Assembly (NCBI GenBank): GCA_900770645.1
Contig: CAAGKY010000191.1
Location: 1-9,653, forward strand
Length of the DNA: 9,653 bases
Origin: Bacilli bacterium
GTDB taxonomy: Bacteria; Bacillota_I; Bacilli_A; ML615J-28; CAG-313
Direction of reading: 5' to 3'
Below the pieces are notes generated by a model that ran no database searches, was not told where the DNA came from, and saw only the letters and a program-made list of their open reading frames with translations. This document shows positions 1-5,375 of this stretch, piece after piece (within the stretch, counting starts at the first letter, position 1; each line of letters begins with the position of its first letter). The translations under genes and the position numbers were made by a program.

Positions 1-26
1 CTTTTCATCTACTTTTATAATCTAAT

Positions 27-57
27 AAAAAAGCCTACAACATAGACATGTTGCAGG
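27..57 (-). terminator. Intrinsic terminator of the small RNA
   Basis: On the minus strand a 10-bp stem (CCTGCAACAT with ATGTTGTAGG, one G-T pair, loop GTCT) is followed by CTTTTTTAT. This is a textbook rho-independent terminator. It would stop both the small RNA and read-through from the 150-587 gene. Confidence 0.8.
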
Positions 58-99
58 TCTAATCTTTTTGAGATTTCGAGAGAGAGCTTTTATTTAAGC
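27..99 (-). ncRNA. Putative ~73-nt small RNA gene
   Basis: This short transcription unit has no ORF. A consensus promoter lies just upstream (106-134) and predicts a start near 99. The transcript would fold into three stem-loops: GCTT/AAGC at its 5' end (96-99 with 86-89), AATCT/AGATT (71-75 with 61-65, loop CAAAA), and the terminator stem (34-57). A CU-rich unpaired linker, UCUCUCUCGA (76-85), lies between the first two stems, a typical place for an sRNA seed. It could pair with purine-rich leaders, for example AGAGAGA in the leader of the 1352-1618 gene, but low complexity makes chance pairing likely. It lies just downstream of the 150-587 gene on the same strand, so it could also receive read-through. 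The family is not recognised. Confidence 0.55.
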
Positions 100-105
100 A
101 TGCAT

Positions 106-134
106 ATTGTATCATATTTTCCATGCTCTGTCAA
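106..134 (-). promoter_or_regulatory. Sigma-A-type promoter of the small RNA
   Basis: TTGACA (129-134), a 17-bp spacer and TACAAT (106-111) on the minus strand. It sits between the stop codon of 150-587 and the terminator at 27-57. Its -35 is perfect consensus, unlike the TTGTAA boxes of the protein genes, and it lacks their RTGTARG start-of-transcript motif. Confidence 0.7.
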
Positions 135-149
135 GTTTATTAAATCATG

Positions 150-587
150 TTACCAAGAAATCAATATACATGAATCAGTCTTTGCTTCAAAGAAATAGCC
201 TTCTATAAAATCAAGGTCATTTTCTCCGCAATCTACATCTTCCCATGTAGGTATATCTTCTTCATATTCTTCCCTAGCTTGTTCTAATTCTTCTTCTGAA
301 CATTCTTCATTGAAGCCGTCTGCTTCCATTTGTTCTTTTATATGTTTCTCTCTTGCTTCTTCAAATTCACCTCTTGTTAATACAGAGAAGTTATTTACAT
401 AGTCATTGTCTACAATACTCATAACATCAAGAGTAGCACCGTCAAAATAACCATTGTCTACTGCATACTCATAGTACTCATCAAATAATTCTAATATTTC
501 ACTATCGTTAGTCCAGTATCTTACTCTGTCTTGTAACATTTCACATAAGTCGTCTGTGTCAATTTCTACTGTAATTGTTCTTCCCAT
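150..587 (-). CDS. Small highly acidic phage-type protein
   Basis: A 145-residue protein with 44 Asp/Glu and few basic residues, so it is strongly negative. The N-terminal part (residues 6-60) has a VEIDTDDL...RVRYWT segment and a DVMSIVDNDYVN motif at about 55-66. I recall similar motifs in unnamed small proteins of Firmicutes phages and plasmids. The middle (75-115) is a charged, probably helical region. No signal peptide or membrane segment is seen. The start is supported by AAATGAGGT seven bases upstream and a promoter at 628-656. It is a single-gene unit, last of the leftward series in the window. Its function is unknown; an acidic DNA-mimic or host-factor inhibitor role is possible but nothing here shows it. 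Confidence 0.85.
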   Translation of the reverse strand: MGRTITVEIDTDDLCEMLQDRVRYWTNDSEILELFDEYYEYAVDNGYFDGATLDVMSIVDNDYVNNFSVLTRGEFEEAREKHIKEQMEADGFNEECSEEELEQAREEYEEDIPTWEDVDCGENDLDFIEGYFFEAKTDSCILISW

Positions 588-627
588 TTGTTTTACCTCA
601 TTTCTTGTCTTTGTGCCTTACATTTAT

Positions 628-656
628 ATTATACTGTACTTTTGTTTGTTTTACAA
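628..656 (-). promoter_or_regulatory. Promoter of the 150-587 gene
   Basis: TTGTAA (651-656), 17 bp, TATAAT (628-633), within the conserved ACCTTGTAAAA context. It is followed by ATGTAAG at the expected transcript start and an AAATGAGGTAA ribosome binding site (595-600 core). Confidence 0.85.
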
Positions 657-676
657 GGTATTTTACCTCTTTTAAT

Positions 677-707
677 AAAAAAGGGAAGAAGTGTTTTACA
701 ACTTCCC
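677..707 (-). terminator. Intrinsic terminator after the 737-1270 gene
   Basis: On the minus strand GGGAAG (702-707) pairs with CTTCCC (683-688) across a 13-nt loop, followed by TTTTTT (677-682). It separates the 737-1270 unit from the promoter at 628-656. Confidence 0.7.
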
Positions 708-736
708 CTGTGTATTATGTTGAATGAGGTAATTTT

Positions 737-1270
737 TTAACTTACTTTTTCATATATAGCTTCACCATTTGAGAATACTCCTATACAATTGTAGTGGTCG
801 AAGCCTGTATATCTTGCTAGTAAAGGCATAACTTTTTTGTTTATAAAGTTTACTTCTTGTGTAATCTTTCTTTTGAATTCTGATTTACATAAATCATAGT
901 AATATCTTGTGTCTTCATTGTCTATATCGTCTATAATACCTTGAAGATTATTTCCATACATAGAATATATGTCCTTGTCTGCAAGTTTTACATAGTATTG
1001 TAGCCCTGCATAATAGCCGCCTTTTAATTCTATTTTATAGAAGTTAAGGTCTTTTCCAAGTTCCTTTAATACTTCTTTAAGGTTATATTTGAAGTCTTCT
1101 ATTGTCATTCTGTAATTGTCGTCTGTAGCCCATTCATAGATGTCTTCATCTGATACGTCTTCACCGTATTCGTTTATTTCTCTGTATTCTTTGATTTGTT
1201 CTTCTGTTGCTGAACCGTCAAAACAGTACAGGTCAAAGTCCTTTTGTGTTCTAAAGTTTGGTGTACTCAT
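737..1270 (-). CDS. Conserved-type phage hypothetical protein, 177 aa
   Basis: A soluble, acidic 177-residue protein with no named domain that I can assign. The N-terminal half (1-60) is rich in Asp/Glu and Tyr (EEQIKEYREINEYG...DEDIYEWATDD). The centre (about 75-97) has YKIELKGGYYAGLQYYVK, a beta-rich segment of a kind I have seen in unnamed proteins of Firmicutes phages. The C-terminal part is more basic (FKRKITQEVNFINKKV). AAATGAGGT seven bases upstream and the promoter at 1313-1341 fix the start. It ends before an intrinsic terminator, and its 3' untranslated region contains a stretch complementary to its own ribosome binding site (723-732). Confidence 0.85.
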   Translation of the reverse strand: MSTPNFRTQKDFDLYCFDGSATEEQIKEYREINEYGEDVSDEDIYEWATDDNYRMTIEDFKYNLKEVLKELGKDLNFYKIELKGGYYAGLQYYVKLADKDIYSMYGNNLQGIIDDIDNEDTRYYYDLCKSEFKRKITQEVNFINKKVMPLLARYTGFDHYNCIGVFSNGEAIYEKVS

Positions 1271-1312
1271 AATTTTTACCTCATTTCTTGTTTTTGTTTC
1301 ACTTACACTTCT

Positions 1313-1341
1313 AGTATAACATAGAAAGTTTTATTTTACAA
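1313..1341 (-). promoter_or_regulatory. Promoter of the 737-1270 gene
   Basis: TTGTAA (1336-1341), 17 bp, TATACT (1313-1318), followed by GTGTAAG. It begins only about 10 bp after the stop codon of the 1352-1618 gene, so read-through from that gene is likely. The ribosome binding site is AAATGAGGT (core 1278-1283). Confidence 0.8.
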
Positions 1342-1351
1342 GGTATTCCCT

Positions 1352-1618
1352 TTACATTATACAGAAGTCGTCAGGCATGTGATGTACAGAGTCTTCCCAT
1401 ACTTTATTATATATTTCATTTAATGTACCTTGAGCCATAGCATTTTGTACTACTTGATTAGCATATTCAAGAGCATTTTGTTGTATATAATAGTCAGGTA
1501 ATACTATTTCTTGAGCCTTTTGCTCTGCCATGTATTGATGTGCTATTGCACCTTTACATATAGCAACCTTATGTAATAATATTCTTGCCGTTAATTCCTT
1601 TTCTAATGTTGTAAACAT
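1352..1618 (-). CDS. Small helical hypothetical protein, 88 aa
   Basis: An 88-residue protein that is probably almost all alpha-helix, rich in Ala, Gln and Leu (for example HQYMAEQKAQEIV and ALEYANQVVQNAMAQG). It is far less acidic than most neighbours. It has two His near the C terminus (VHHMP) and Cys at 21 and 86. I do not recognise a family. The start is supported by AAAGGAG eight bases upstream, a canonical Shine-Dalgarno that differs from the TGAGGT site of most genes here, and by the promoter at 1658-1686. It has no clear terminator of its own before the next promoter. Confidence 0.75.
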   Translation of the reverse strand: MFTTLEKELTARILLHKVAICKGAIAHQYMAEQKAQEIVLPDYYIQQNALEYANQVVQNAMAQGTLNEIYNKVWEDSVHHMPDDFCIM

Positions 1619-1657
1619 CTGTTCAACTCCTTTTGTTCTGTTTCTCTCTACATTCTC

Positions 1658-1686
1658 ATTGTAGCATTTTGTGTGGAAAAGTACAA
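1658..1686 (-). promoter_or_regulatory. Promoter of the 1352-1618 gene
   Basis: TTGTAC (1681-1686), 17 bp, TACAAT (1658-1663), followed by ATGTAGAG. It lies about 20 bp downstream of the terminator of the large non-coding transcript. Confidence 0.8.
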
Positions 1687-1705
1687 GGTATTATTTCATG
1701 GCACT

Positions 1706-1736
1706 AAAAAAGAGCAACTCTTATTTAAAAGTTACT
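1706..1736 (-). terminator. Intrinsic terminator of the large non-coding RNA
   Basis: On the minus strand AGTAACTTTT pairs with AAGAGTTGCT (10 pairs, two G-U, loop AAAT) and is followed directly by CTTTTTT. Confidence 0.8.
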
Positions 1737-2101
1737 TAATAAAATAAAGCAATAAAATATATAGGCTTTCTTTTCTTCCTTTTATACCTACTTACTTCTT
1801 AATACTTATAACAGTACTCGCTGCTTTACTTCTCTGAGACTTACGCCATATAATGACTACTCCAACTTTCGCCCTTTCCGTGCTATTTTCTTATTCTGTA
1901 AAGTAAATTTTAAGTGGCTCTTAAAAAAGTCTTATAGCATTCATGCCTATGATTATTCAATTTGTATAGGTTTCACTATATCACCTAGTAAGTTACCCTG
2001 CGTATTTGCGAGAGTGTATTTTTTCTACGGGAAATGGTTTGTTTCCACCCACTTCTTTGTTATGTATCTAATAAGAATAACTCCCTTATTAAGATTACCA
2101 T
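1706..2101 (-). ncRNA. Putative ~395-nt structured non-coding RNA
   Basis: A gene-free transcription unit bounded by a TTGACA promoter (2108-2136) and a strong intrinsic terminator (1706-1736). No ORF of useful size with a ribosome binding site lies inside. Several helices can be read by eye. Near the 5' end TAATAAG pairs with CTTATTA around a 9-nt loop. Next come GGAAA/TTTCC and a CCCGTA stem closed by TACG-CA-GGG. Further on are TAGGT/ACCTA and GCAT/ATGC. AGACTT and AAGTCT may pair over long range, and TAGG/CCTA precedes the terminator. I found none of the signatures of RNase P RNA (GAGGAAAGUCC), tmRNA (tRNA-like ends) or SRP RNA. Phage- and plasmid-borne large RNA families such as ROOL, GOLLD or LOOT are worth testing, but I cannot match it by eye. 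Confidence 0.6.
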
Positions 2102-2107
2102 TTATAT

Positions 2108-2136
2108 AATGTAATATTTATTTTCAATTTTGTCAA
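2108..2136 (-). promoter_or_regulatory. Promoter of the large non-coding RNA
   Basis: A perfect TTGACA (2131-2136), 17 bp, and TACATT (2108-2113) predict a start near 2101. Like the small-RNA promoter it uses TTGACA, not the TTGTAA of the protein genes. The AT-rich arm of a dispersed hairpin element ends about 20 bp upstream. Confidence 0.6.
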
Positions 2137-2156
2137 ATTAAAAAACACCCTCAAAT

Positions 2157-2259
2157 AAAAATCAAAATTTTAAAAATCAAATCAATTTGGGAATAACAAT
2201 TAAAAAGCTCTTATACTAAGAGCTTTTTAATTGTTATGAATGGGTGTGGTGGGTTGCGC
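2157..2259. repeat. Dispersed hairpin element, copy 1
   Basis: The left arm is AT-rich with repeated AAATCAAA blocks, then TCAATTTGGGAATAAC, a hairpin, and the right flank TTATGAATGGGTGTGGTGGG followed by TTGCGC. The hairpin is a perfect 21-bp stem (2193-2213 with 2217-2237) with a 3-nt loop. The element lies between the terminator of the 2392-2742 gene and the promoter of the large RNA, so it is probably mostly untranscribed. This argues for a role at DNA level. Confidence 0.85.
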
Positions 2260-2271
2260 AGAATCACTCCC

Positions 2272-2323
2272 AAAGAAAAAACAGACTCCCTTTATTTTTT
2301 TTGTAGCAAGCAGGAAGTCTGTT
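2272..2323 (-). terminator. Intrinsic terminator after the 2392-2742 gene
   Basis: On the minus strand AACAGACT (2316-2323) pairs with AGTCTGTT (2280-2287), with GG/CC continuing inward past one mismatch, and is followed by TTTTCTTT. The loop is long (about 22 nt), so efficiency is uncertain. Confidence 0.65.
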
Positions 2324-2391
2324 CCTTTGAGTTAATAAATGAGGTAAACTCAAAATTAAAATGGTTTGCTTTATAATCTTATTTTAATCTT

Positions 2392-2742
2392 TTATTTAGA
2401 TGTTGTCAAATCTTCTAAGAAGTTCCGAATATCTTTTACTGTAGTATTAAGAACTTCATCTACTCCTTTTGGTTCGTTGTTCTTATTATATACTAGGGTT
2501 AATGTTATCCCTACGGGGTCTTGGTCAACTGTTACATAGAACTCCATTTTGTATGTATTAAAGGCTTTGTTTTGAATAGTATCTGTTAATACTCTGAATT
2601 GTCTGTCAGAGAGTTCATCCCATACTGCGTGGTCGTTTATAACCATATCTACGTATGCGGTGTCCTTGTTTTCTGTGTAGTTAATAACTTCTAAGTCTTT
2701 CAATTCGTTGAAGTGTCTTACATATTCTGTTAAAGTTTTCAT
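2392..2742 (-). CDS. Hypothetical protein, 116 aa
   Basis: A soluble 116-residue protein of mixed alpha/beta character. An N-terminal helix (MKTLTEYVRHFNELKDL) leads into strands YTENKDTAYVDMVIND and YKMEFYVTVDQDPVGITLTLVYN, and a C-terminal helix ends the protein. I do not recognise a family and see no catalytic motif. The start is supported by AAATGAGGT seven bases upstream and the promoter at 2796-2824. A ~70-base AT-rich 3' region follows, containing the sequence complementary to the TGAGGT ribosome binding site (2337-2348), and then the terminator. Confidence 0.8.
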   Translation of the reverse strand: MKTLTEYVRHFNELKDLEVINYTENKDTAYVDMVINDHAVWDELSDRQFRVLTDTIQNKAFNTYKMEFYVTVDQDPVGITLTLVYNKNNEPKGVDEVLNTTVKDIRNFLEDLTTSK

Positions 2743-2795
2743 TTTAGTTACCTCATTTCTTTCGCTTGCTTTACTTGCCTTTGCCTTACATTCTT

Positions 2796-2824
2796 ATTAT
2801 AGCATACTTCACCTTGATTTACAA
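2796..2824 (-). promoter_or_regulatory. Promoter of the 2392-2742 gene, inside a palindrome
   Basis: TTGTAA (2819-2824), 17 bp, TATAAT (2796-2801), then ATGTAAG. A perfect 13-bp inverted repeat (2804-2816 with 2822-2834, loop 5) spans the spacer and the -35, so the promoter could be an operator or the hairpin could act on RNA reading in from 2844-3320. Confidence 0.8.
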
Positions 2825-2843
2825 GGTGAAGTATCTAGTTCTT

Positions 2844-3320
2844 TTAGAAGTGGTAGTCAAACACACTTCCTATGTGGTACTCCTTGTTTTCTTCTGCGTT
2901 TCTTACCCAACTATCTATTGATGTTAAGCCAGTGTATTCGTAATTGTCGTCTATATAAAAGCCGTACTTATCGTCATACATACTCTTTAATTCATAGAAG
3001 TCAAAGTAACTTTTCTCTGTTGTAAATTCTTCCAAAGTTATTCTGCTCATCTTTTCTGCAAGTTCTTGGAATTTTTCATGCTTGCTTTCAAAGTATTCTT
3101 TTTTAGATGTTACAGTTATAGTTCTGTTCTCAACATCTACTTTAATTCCTTTATTTGCTGATGAGAGCCATTCAAGGTCAGACTCAATGTCTGTTTCACT
3201 GGTTACTTCTGACACATAGTCCGCCACTCTGCCTACAAAGTCGTCCTCATATCTGTATTCTCTGATTTTATCTTCTTCTTTAACAGGTGAAGATGATACC
3301 TGATAAATTCTACTGTGCAT
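2844..3320 (-). CDS. Phage-type hypothetical protein, 158 aa
   Basis: A 158-residue charged soluble protein. The N terminus reads RIYQVSSSPVKEEDKI and is followed by FVGRVADYVSEVTSETDIESDLEWLSS; I have a weak memory of this layout in unnamed phage proteins. Residues 57-70 (IKVDVENRTITVTS) look like paired strands. The remainder is helical and rich in Glu, Lys and Tyr. No membrane segment or metal motif is seen. AAATGAGGT seven bases upstream and the promoter at 3354-3382 support the start. Its mRNA probably reads into the next gene because no clear terminator precedes 2824. Confidence 0.8.
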   Translation of the reverse strand: MHSRIYQVSSSPVKEEDKIREYRYEDDFVGRVADYVSEVTSETDIESDLEWLSSANKGIKVDVENRTITVTSKKEYFESKHEKFQELAEKMSRITLEEFTTEKSYFDFYELKSMYDDKYGFYIDDNYEYTGLTSIDSWVRNAEENKEYHIGSVFDYHF

Positions 3321-3353
3321 AATTTATACCTCATTTCTTTTGCTTACATTTAT

Positions 3354-3382
3354 ATTGTAGCATAGTTTGTTTTGTTTTACAA
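3354..3382 (-). promoter_or_regulatory. Promoter of the 2844-3320 gene
   Basis: TTGTAA (3377-3382), 17 bp, TACAAT (3354-3359), then ATGTAAG. It lies against the 3' end of the 3392-3595 gene, whose stop codon is in a small hairpin (3385-3397). Confidence 0.85.
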
Positions 3383-3391
3383 GGTGTTACC

Positions 3392-3595
3392 CTAACAATT
3401 CGGAAAATAAGTTTCCTCGCTACCCTCGTTTGAGTATTCTATAATGTATTTAGGCATGATTATGTCTAGATAGGTGCTACCCTCATAGTATGTACTCAAC
3501 TCGAAGTCGCTTGAAAAGTTTTCCATGTCTGTAATACATATTTCCACGTCGTCGGGAATATCCTTTAATAAGTTCTTTAAAGTTCTTGCTTTCAT
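3392..3595 (-). CDS. Small phage-type protein, 67 aa
   Basis: A 67-residue acidic protein. Its N terminus (LKNLLKDIPDDVEICI) resembles the 'LxxLKxLPDDxxVxI' opening of many unnamed short proteins in phages and mobile elements, a helix followed by a strand. The rest is Tyr- and Ser-rich. It has no promoter of its own. Its start lies 5 bases after the stop of 3601-3792, and its ribosome binding site GAGGAG is formed by the last two Glu codons of that gene. It is therefore co-transcribed and probably translationally coupled to it. Confidence 0.8.
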   Translation of the reverse strand: MKARTLKNLLKDIPDDVEICITDMENFSSDFELSTYYEGSTYLDIIMPKYIIEYSNEGSEETYFPNC

Positions 3596-3600
3596 ATCTG

Positions 3601-3792
3601 TTACTCCTCATAAGGTTCTACGTTTTCATGTCCAATGAATTCAAGTGCATAATATTCTTGGAATGTTGCACCACAGTCTTGACATTCAGCAGGGTAATAA
3701 AGTTCGTTACCGTCTATGCCGAGTTCAGAACTTCCGTAGGCTATGTTTTCACTGCCACATATTGGGCATATTCCTTGTTTGTGTTCTTTCAT
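3601..3792 (-). CDS. Small zinc-ribbon protein, 63 aa
   Basis: A 63-residue protein with two CxxC knuckles, CPIC (9-12) and CQDC (37-40), spaced as in a zinc ribbon, so it should bind one Zn. The second knuckle is followed by GATFQEYYAL, a typical ribbon strand. Such proteins can bind nucleic acid or RNA polymerase, but the sequence alone does not tell. The reading frame is open further upstream to a Met at 3834, but that codon overlaps the -10 box (3835-3840) and precedes the expected transcript start. The Met at 3792, seven bases after AAATGAGGT, is the real start. It is the first gene of a two-gene operon with 3392-3595. Confidence 0.85.
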   Translation of the reverse strand: MKEHKQGICPICGSENIAYGSSELGIDGNELYYPAECQDCGATFQEYYALEFIGHENVEPYEE

Positions 3793-3834
3793 AATTCTTA
3801 CCTCATTTCTTGTTTTTGTTTCGCTTACATTCAT

Positions 3835-3863
3835 AGTATAACATATAAAAGTTTACTTTACAA
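3835..3863 (-). promoter_or_regulatory. Promoter of the 3792-3392 operon
   Basis: TTGTAA (3858-3863), 17 bp, TATACT (3835-3840), then ATGTAAG. The -35 abuts the stop-codon hairpin of 3884-4375 (3864-3888). The position of the -10 decides the start codon of the zinc-ribbon gene. Confidence 0.85.
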
Positions 3864-3888
3864 GGTAAAGGGAATAAATCCCTCTACC
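3864..3888 (-). terminator. Hairpin over the stop codon of 3884-4375
   Basis: On the minus strand GGTAGAGGGA pairs with TCCCTTTACC (10 pairs, one G-U; loop TTTAT). The TAG stop is in the first arm, and the second arm runs straight into the TTGTAA -35 of the next gene. There is no real U-tract, so termination is uncertain. Confidence 0.5.
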
Positions 3889-4375
3889 CATTCTCATTAA
3901 GCCATTCGATTTGGTCTTCTGTGATTTCCCTTGTTGAATTGTTTTCAAGTTCTTCAAAACTTAACATGTAGTTTTCGTTTTCATCATAGACAGGGTTTCC
4001 GTCGTCGTCTTCGCCTGTCTGTATCATGTCAATAACAAAGTTAATAAGGCTATCTTCAAAAAGATTTGCACCCTTTAATTCTTTTACGGTTACAGCCCAT
4101 ATAGTGTTGTCTTCCCTTGCTTCATCTACGACTGTTGGCAATTCGCCGTCTGGGTTCAAGCCTACATTCTCATAGATAAATTCTCTTTCAAACCACAAGA
4201 GGTCATTGACTTCTGTTTCTGTTGGGGTTTCTCTGTCTGCATAGACTTCTTCTAAGAGTTGCATGAGTTCATCTTCTTTGTCTGCGTTCTCAATGTCTTT
4301 AAGTGTGTCTAATGCACCACTCCAAGAGTTTTCTTTTAGTTCCCAAAAATTTGATATTTCTTTTTTAACTTCCAT
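3884..4375 (-). CDS. Acidic NDLLWF-motif phage/mobile-element protein
   Basis: A 163-residue, strongly acidic protein. Residues 8-75 contain FWELKENSWSGA...EVNDLLWFEREFIYENVGLN. To my knowledge this pattern (WSGA, then ND-LLWF, then IYE-LGL) marks a widespread unnamed protein of Clostridia phages, plasmids and conjugative elements, so this part is probably a conserved domain. The C-terminal half (90-163) is an Asp/Glu-rich region (TGEDDDGNPVYDENENY) without a recognised fold. The start has AAATGAGGT eight bases upstream and a promoter at 4415-4443. The function of the family is not known to me. A second domain or fusion in the C-terminal half is possible. Confidence 0.85.
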   Translation of the reverse strand: MEVKKEISNFWELKENSWSGALDTLKDIENADKEDELMQLLEEVYADRETPTETEVNDLLWFEREFIYENVGLNPDGELPTVVDEAREDNTIWAVTVKELKGANLFEDSLINFVIDMIQTGEDDDGNPVYDENENYMLSFEELENNSTREITEDQIEWLNENG

Positions 4376-4414
4376 TTTTTGTTACCTCATTTCTTTGCTT
4401 TGCCTTACGCTTTT

Positions 4415-4443
4415 ATTATAGCATATTTTCATTTACCTCACAA
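4415..4443 (-). promoter_or_regulatory. Promoter of the 3884-4375 gene
   Basis: TTGTGA (4438-4443), 17 bp, TATAAT (4415-4420), then GCGTAAG. The -35 deviates by one base from the usual TTGTAA. It directly follows the stop-codon hairpin of 4459-4806. Confidence 0.8.
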
Positions 4444-4444
4444 G

Positions 4445-4476
4445 GTATATTGCGACCTTTAATAGTCGCAATATAC
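4445..4476 (-). terminator. Hairpin over the stop codon of 4459-4806
   Basis: A perfect 12-bp stem, GTATATTGCGAC with GTCGCAATATAC, and an 8-nt loop holding the TAA stop codon. It ends one base from the next -35. It lacks a U-tract, so it is a terminator or an RNA-stability hairpin. Confidence 0.55.
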
Positions 4477-4806
4477 TTCCAAGTAGTCAATAGTGCCGTC
4501 TTTCAAGGCTTTGAGTTCATTTGGATAATATTCTTTAATGTATTCAAATACAGGTTTATTTTCTTCCAAGTCGCTATAGTCATAAGACCATGACTTTGTG
4601 TCCATAGATACATGATTAAAGAATAATTCGCTGTCTATTTCTGCAATAGCCGTCTTGTCAACGTGTACAGGGTTTACGCCGTCGTCTTCTTTAACTTCCA
4701 TGTCAAGTATTCCTATGTACTGAAGATTACTGTCGAAGTCTGTTAAACATTCTTCATATTCATTGTACTGTTCATCTGATACGTTAAATGTAATTGTTAC
4801 TTTCAT
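4459..4806 (-). CDS. Acidic hypothetical protein, 115 aa
   Basis: A 115-residue acidic protein that opens with a beta strand (MKVTITFNVSDEQYNEYEE), like many small phage proteins of ferredoxin-like or alpha/beta type. A central DMEVKEDDGVNP turn is followed by aromatic-rich text (SWSYDYSDL). It ends in LEVYCDY. I do not recognise a family. The start has AAATGAGGT five bases upstream, slightly closer than in its neighbours, and a promoter at 4843-4871. The last codons form one arm of the hairpin at 4445-4476. Confidence 0.8.
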   Translation of the reverse strand: MKVTITFNVSDEQYNEYEECLTDFDSNLQYIGILDMEVKEDDGVNPVHVDKTAIAEIDSELFFNHVSMDTKSWSYDYSDLEENKPVFEYIKEYYPNELKALKDGTIDYLEVYCDY

Positions 4807-4842
4807 GTTTTACCTCATTTCTTTGCTTTGTCTTACACTTTT

Positions 4843-4871
4843 ATTATAGCATATTTTGTTTTATTTTACAA
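4843..4871 (-). promoter_or_regulatory. Promoter of the 4459-4806 gene
   Basis: TTGTAA (4866-4871), 17 bp, TATAAT (4843-4848), then GTGTAAG. The -35 touches the last base of the hairpin at 4872-4891. Confidence 0.85.
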
Positions 4872-4891
4872 GGTACATTAAATAATGTACC
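4872..4891 (-). terminator. Hairpin over the stop codon of 4878-5126
   Basis: An 8-bp stem, GGTACATT with AATGTACC, loop ATTT, containing the TAA stop. It runs straight into TTGTAA of the next promoter. There is no U-tract. Confidence 0.5.
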
Positions 4892-5126
4892 CTGCTGAAA
4901 TTTCATTGAACTTCTTTTGTGCGTCTTTTTTGCCGTCTGCATAATAACCATAGCCCCAAGAACTTTCGCCCACATAACTTGCTATTATGTATTCGTCATT
5001 TCTTTCAAGTAGCATGGCTCTGTGCTTTTGCCAAGAGTTCTTGTAATATTCGCTATCTGCTTTGTTGAACTCTAATACTTGTAATACATTAAAATCTTGT
5101 CCGTTGTCATTGTGAAATACTGTCAT
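4878..5126 (-). CDS. Hypothetical protein, 82 aa
   Basis: An 82-residue protein of near-neutral charge, rich in Tyr, Asn and Ser, with a YIIASYVGESSWGYGYYADGKKDA segment (47-70) that suggests a small beta-rich fold and a C-terminal helix. I do not recognise a family. Its leader uses AAAGGGGC nine bases upstream of the start instead of AAATGAGGT; only 7051-7437 shares this form. The promoter is at 5165-5193, and a dispersed hairpin element (copy 2) begins about 22 bp upstream of its -35. Confidence 0.75.
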   Translation of the reverse strand: MTVFHNDNGQDFNVLQVLEFNKADSEYYKNSWQKHRAMLLERNDEYIIASYVGESSWGYGYYADGKKDAQKKFNEISAGYII

Positions 5127-5164
5127 AATTGTTAGCCCCTTTCTTTTTGCTTGCTCACATTACT

Positions 5165-5193
5165 ATTATACACTACTTTAAAAAATTTTACAA
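5165..5193 (-). promoter_or_regulatory. Promoter of the 4878-5126 gene
   Basis: TTGTAA (5188-5193), 17 bp, TATAAT (5165-5170), then ATGTGAG. Confidence 0.85.
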
Positions 5194-5215
5194 GGTATTT
5201 GTTTTGCCCCAAATT

Positions 5216-5312
5216 AAAAATCAAATTTTCTAAATCAAATCAAAAAGGGAATAACTTCGGAAAACTACTATCAATAGTAGTTTGTAGAGTTATGCACGGG
5301 TGTGGTGGGGCA
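5216..5312. repeat. Dispersed hairpin element, copy 2
   Basis: It has the same plan as copy 1: repeated AAATCAAA blocks, GGGAATAAC (5247-5255), a hairpin, then GGGTGTGGTGGG (5298-5309). The hairpin has a 10-bp inner stem (AAACTACTAT with ATAGTAGTTT, 5262-5283, 2-nt loop) and a 6-bp outer stem (ATAACT/AGTTAT) around an internal loop. The central ACTACTAT palindrome is shared with copy 4, while the outer stem differs. Confidence 0.85.
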
Positions 5313-5317
5313 CAACA

Positions 5318-5355
5318 GGGAATCAGCCCTGCCCGTGTCGGCTCGGCTGATTCCC
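5318..5355. repeat. GC-rich hairpin between copy 2 and the 5376-5810 gene
   Basis: A perfect 11-bp inverted repeat, GGGAATCAGCC with GGCTGATTCCC, around a 16-nt loop. It lies about 20 bp past the stop of 5376-5810 and may mark the 3' end of that mRNA, but no U-tract follows on either strand. Confidence 0.65.
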
Positions 5356-5375
5356 GCAAGCAATGAGAGGTAATC

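Noticed and set aside
1706..2101. RNase P RNA, tmRNA or SRP RNA
   Set aside because: The length would suit RNase P RNA, but the GAGGAAAGUCC core is absent. There are no tRNA-like ends or CCA for tmRNA and no SRP GGAA-loop domain.
2157..2259. Integron attC site
   Set aside because: The paired ATAAC/GTTAT ends and variable stem recall attC, but the RYYYAAC and GTTRRRY core sequences do not fit, the genes carry their own promoters, and no integrase is seen.
2337..2370. Plus-strand start site (AAATGAGGTAAA followed by ATG)
   Set aside because: The following frame stops after a few codons. The motif is better explained as a complement of the minus-strand leader.
2708..3025. Plus-strand reading frame with hydrophobic text
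   Set aside because: It runs antisense to two minus-strand genes with good promoters and ribosome binding sites, and its hydrophobicity is what antisense of acidic proteins gives. The same applies to plus-strand frames at 3586-3900, 7623-7916, 8701-9063 and 8936-9151.
5151..5366. Plus-strand reading frame over hairpin element copy 2
   Set aside because: It starts inside the promoter of 4878-5126 read backwards, crosses the repeat element and has no ribosome binding site.
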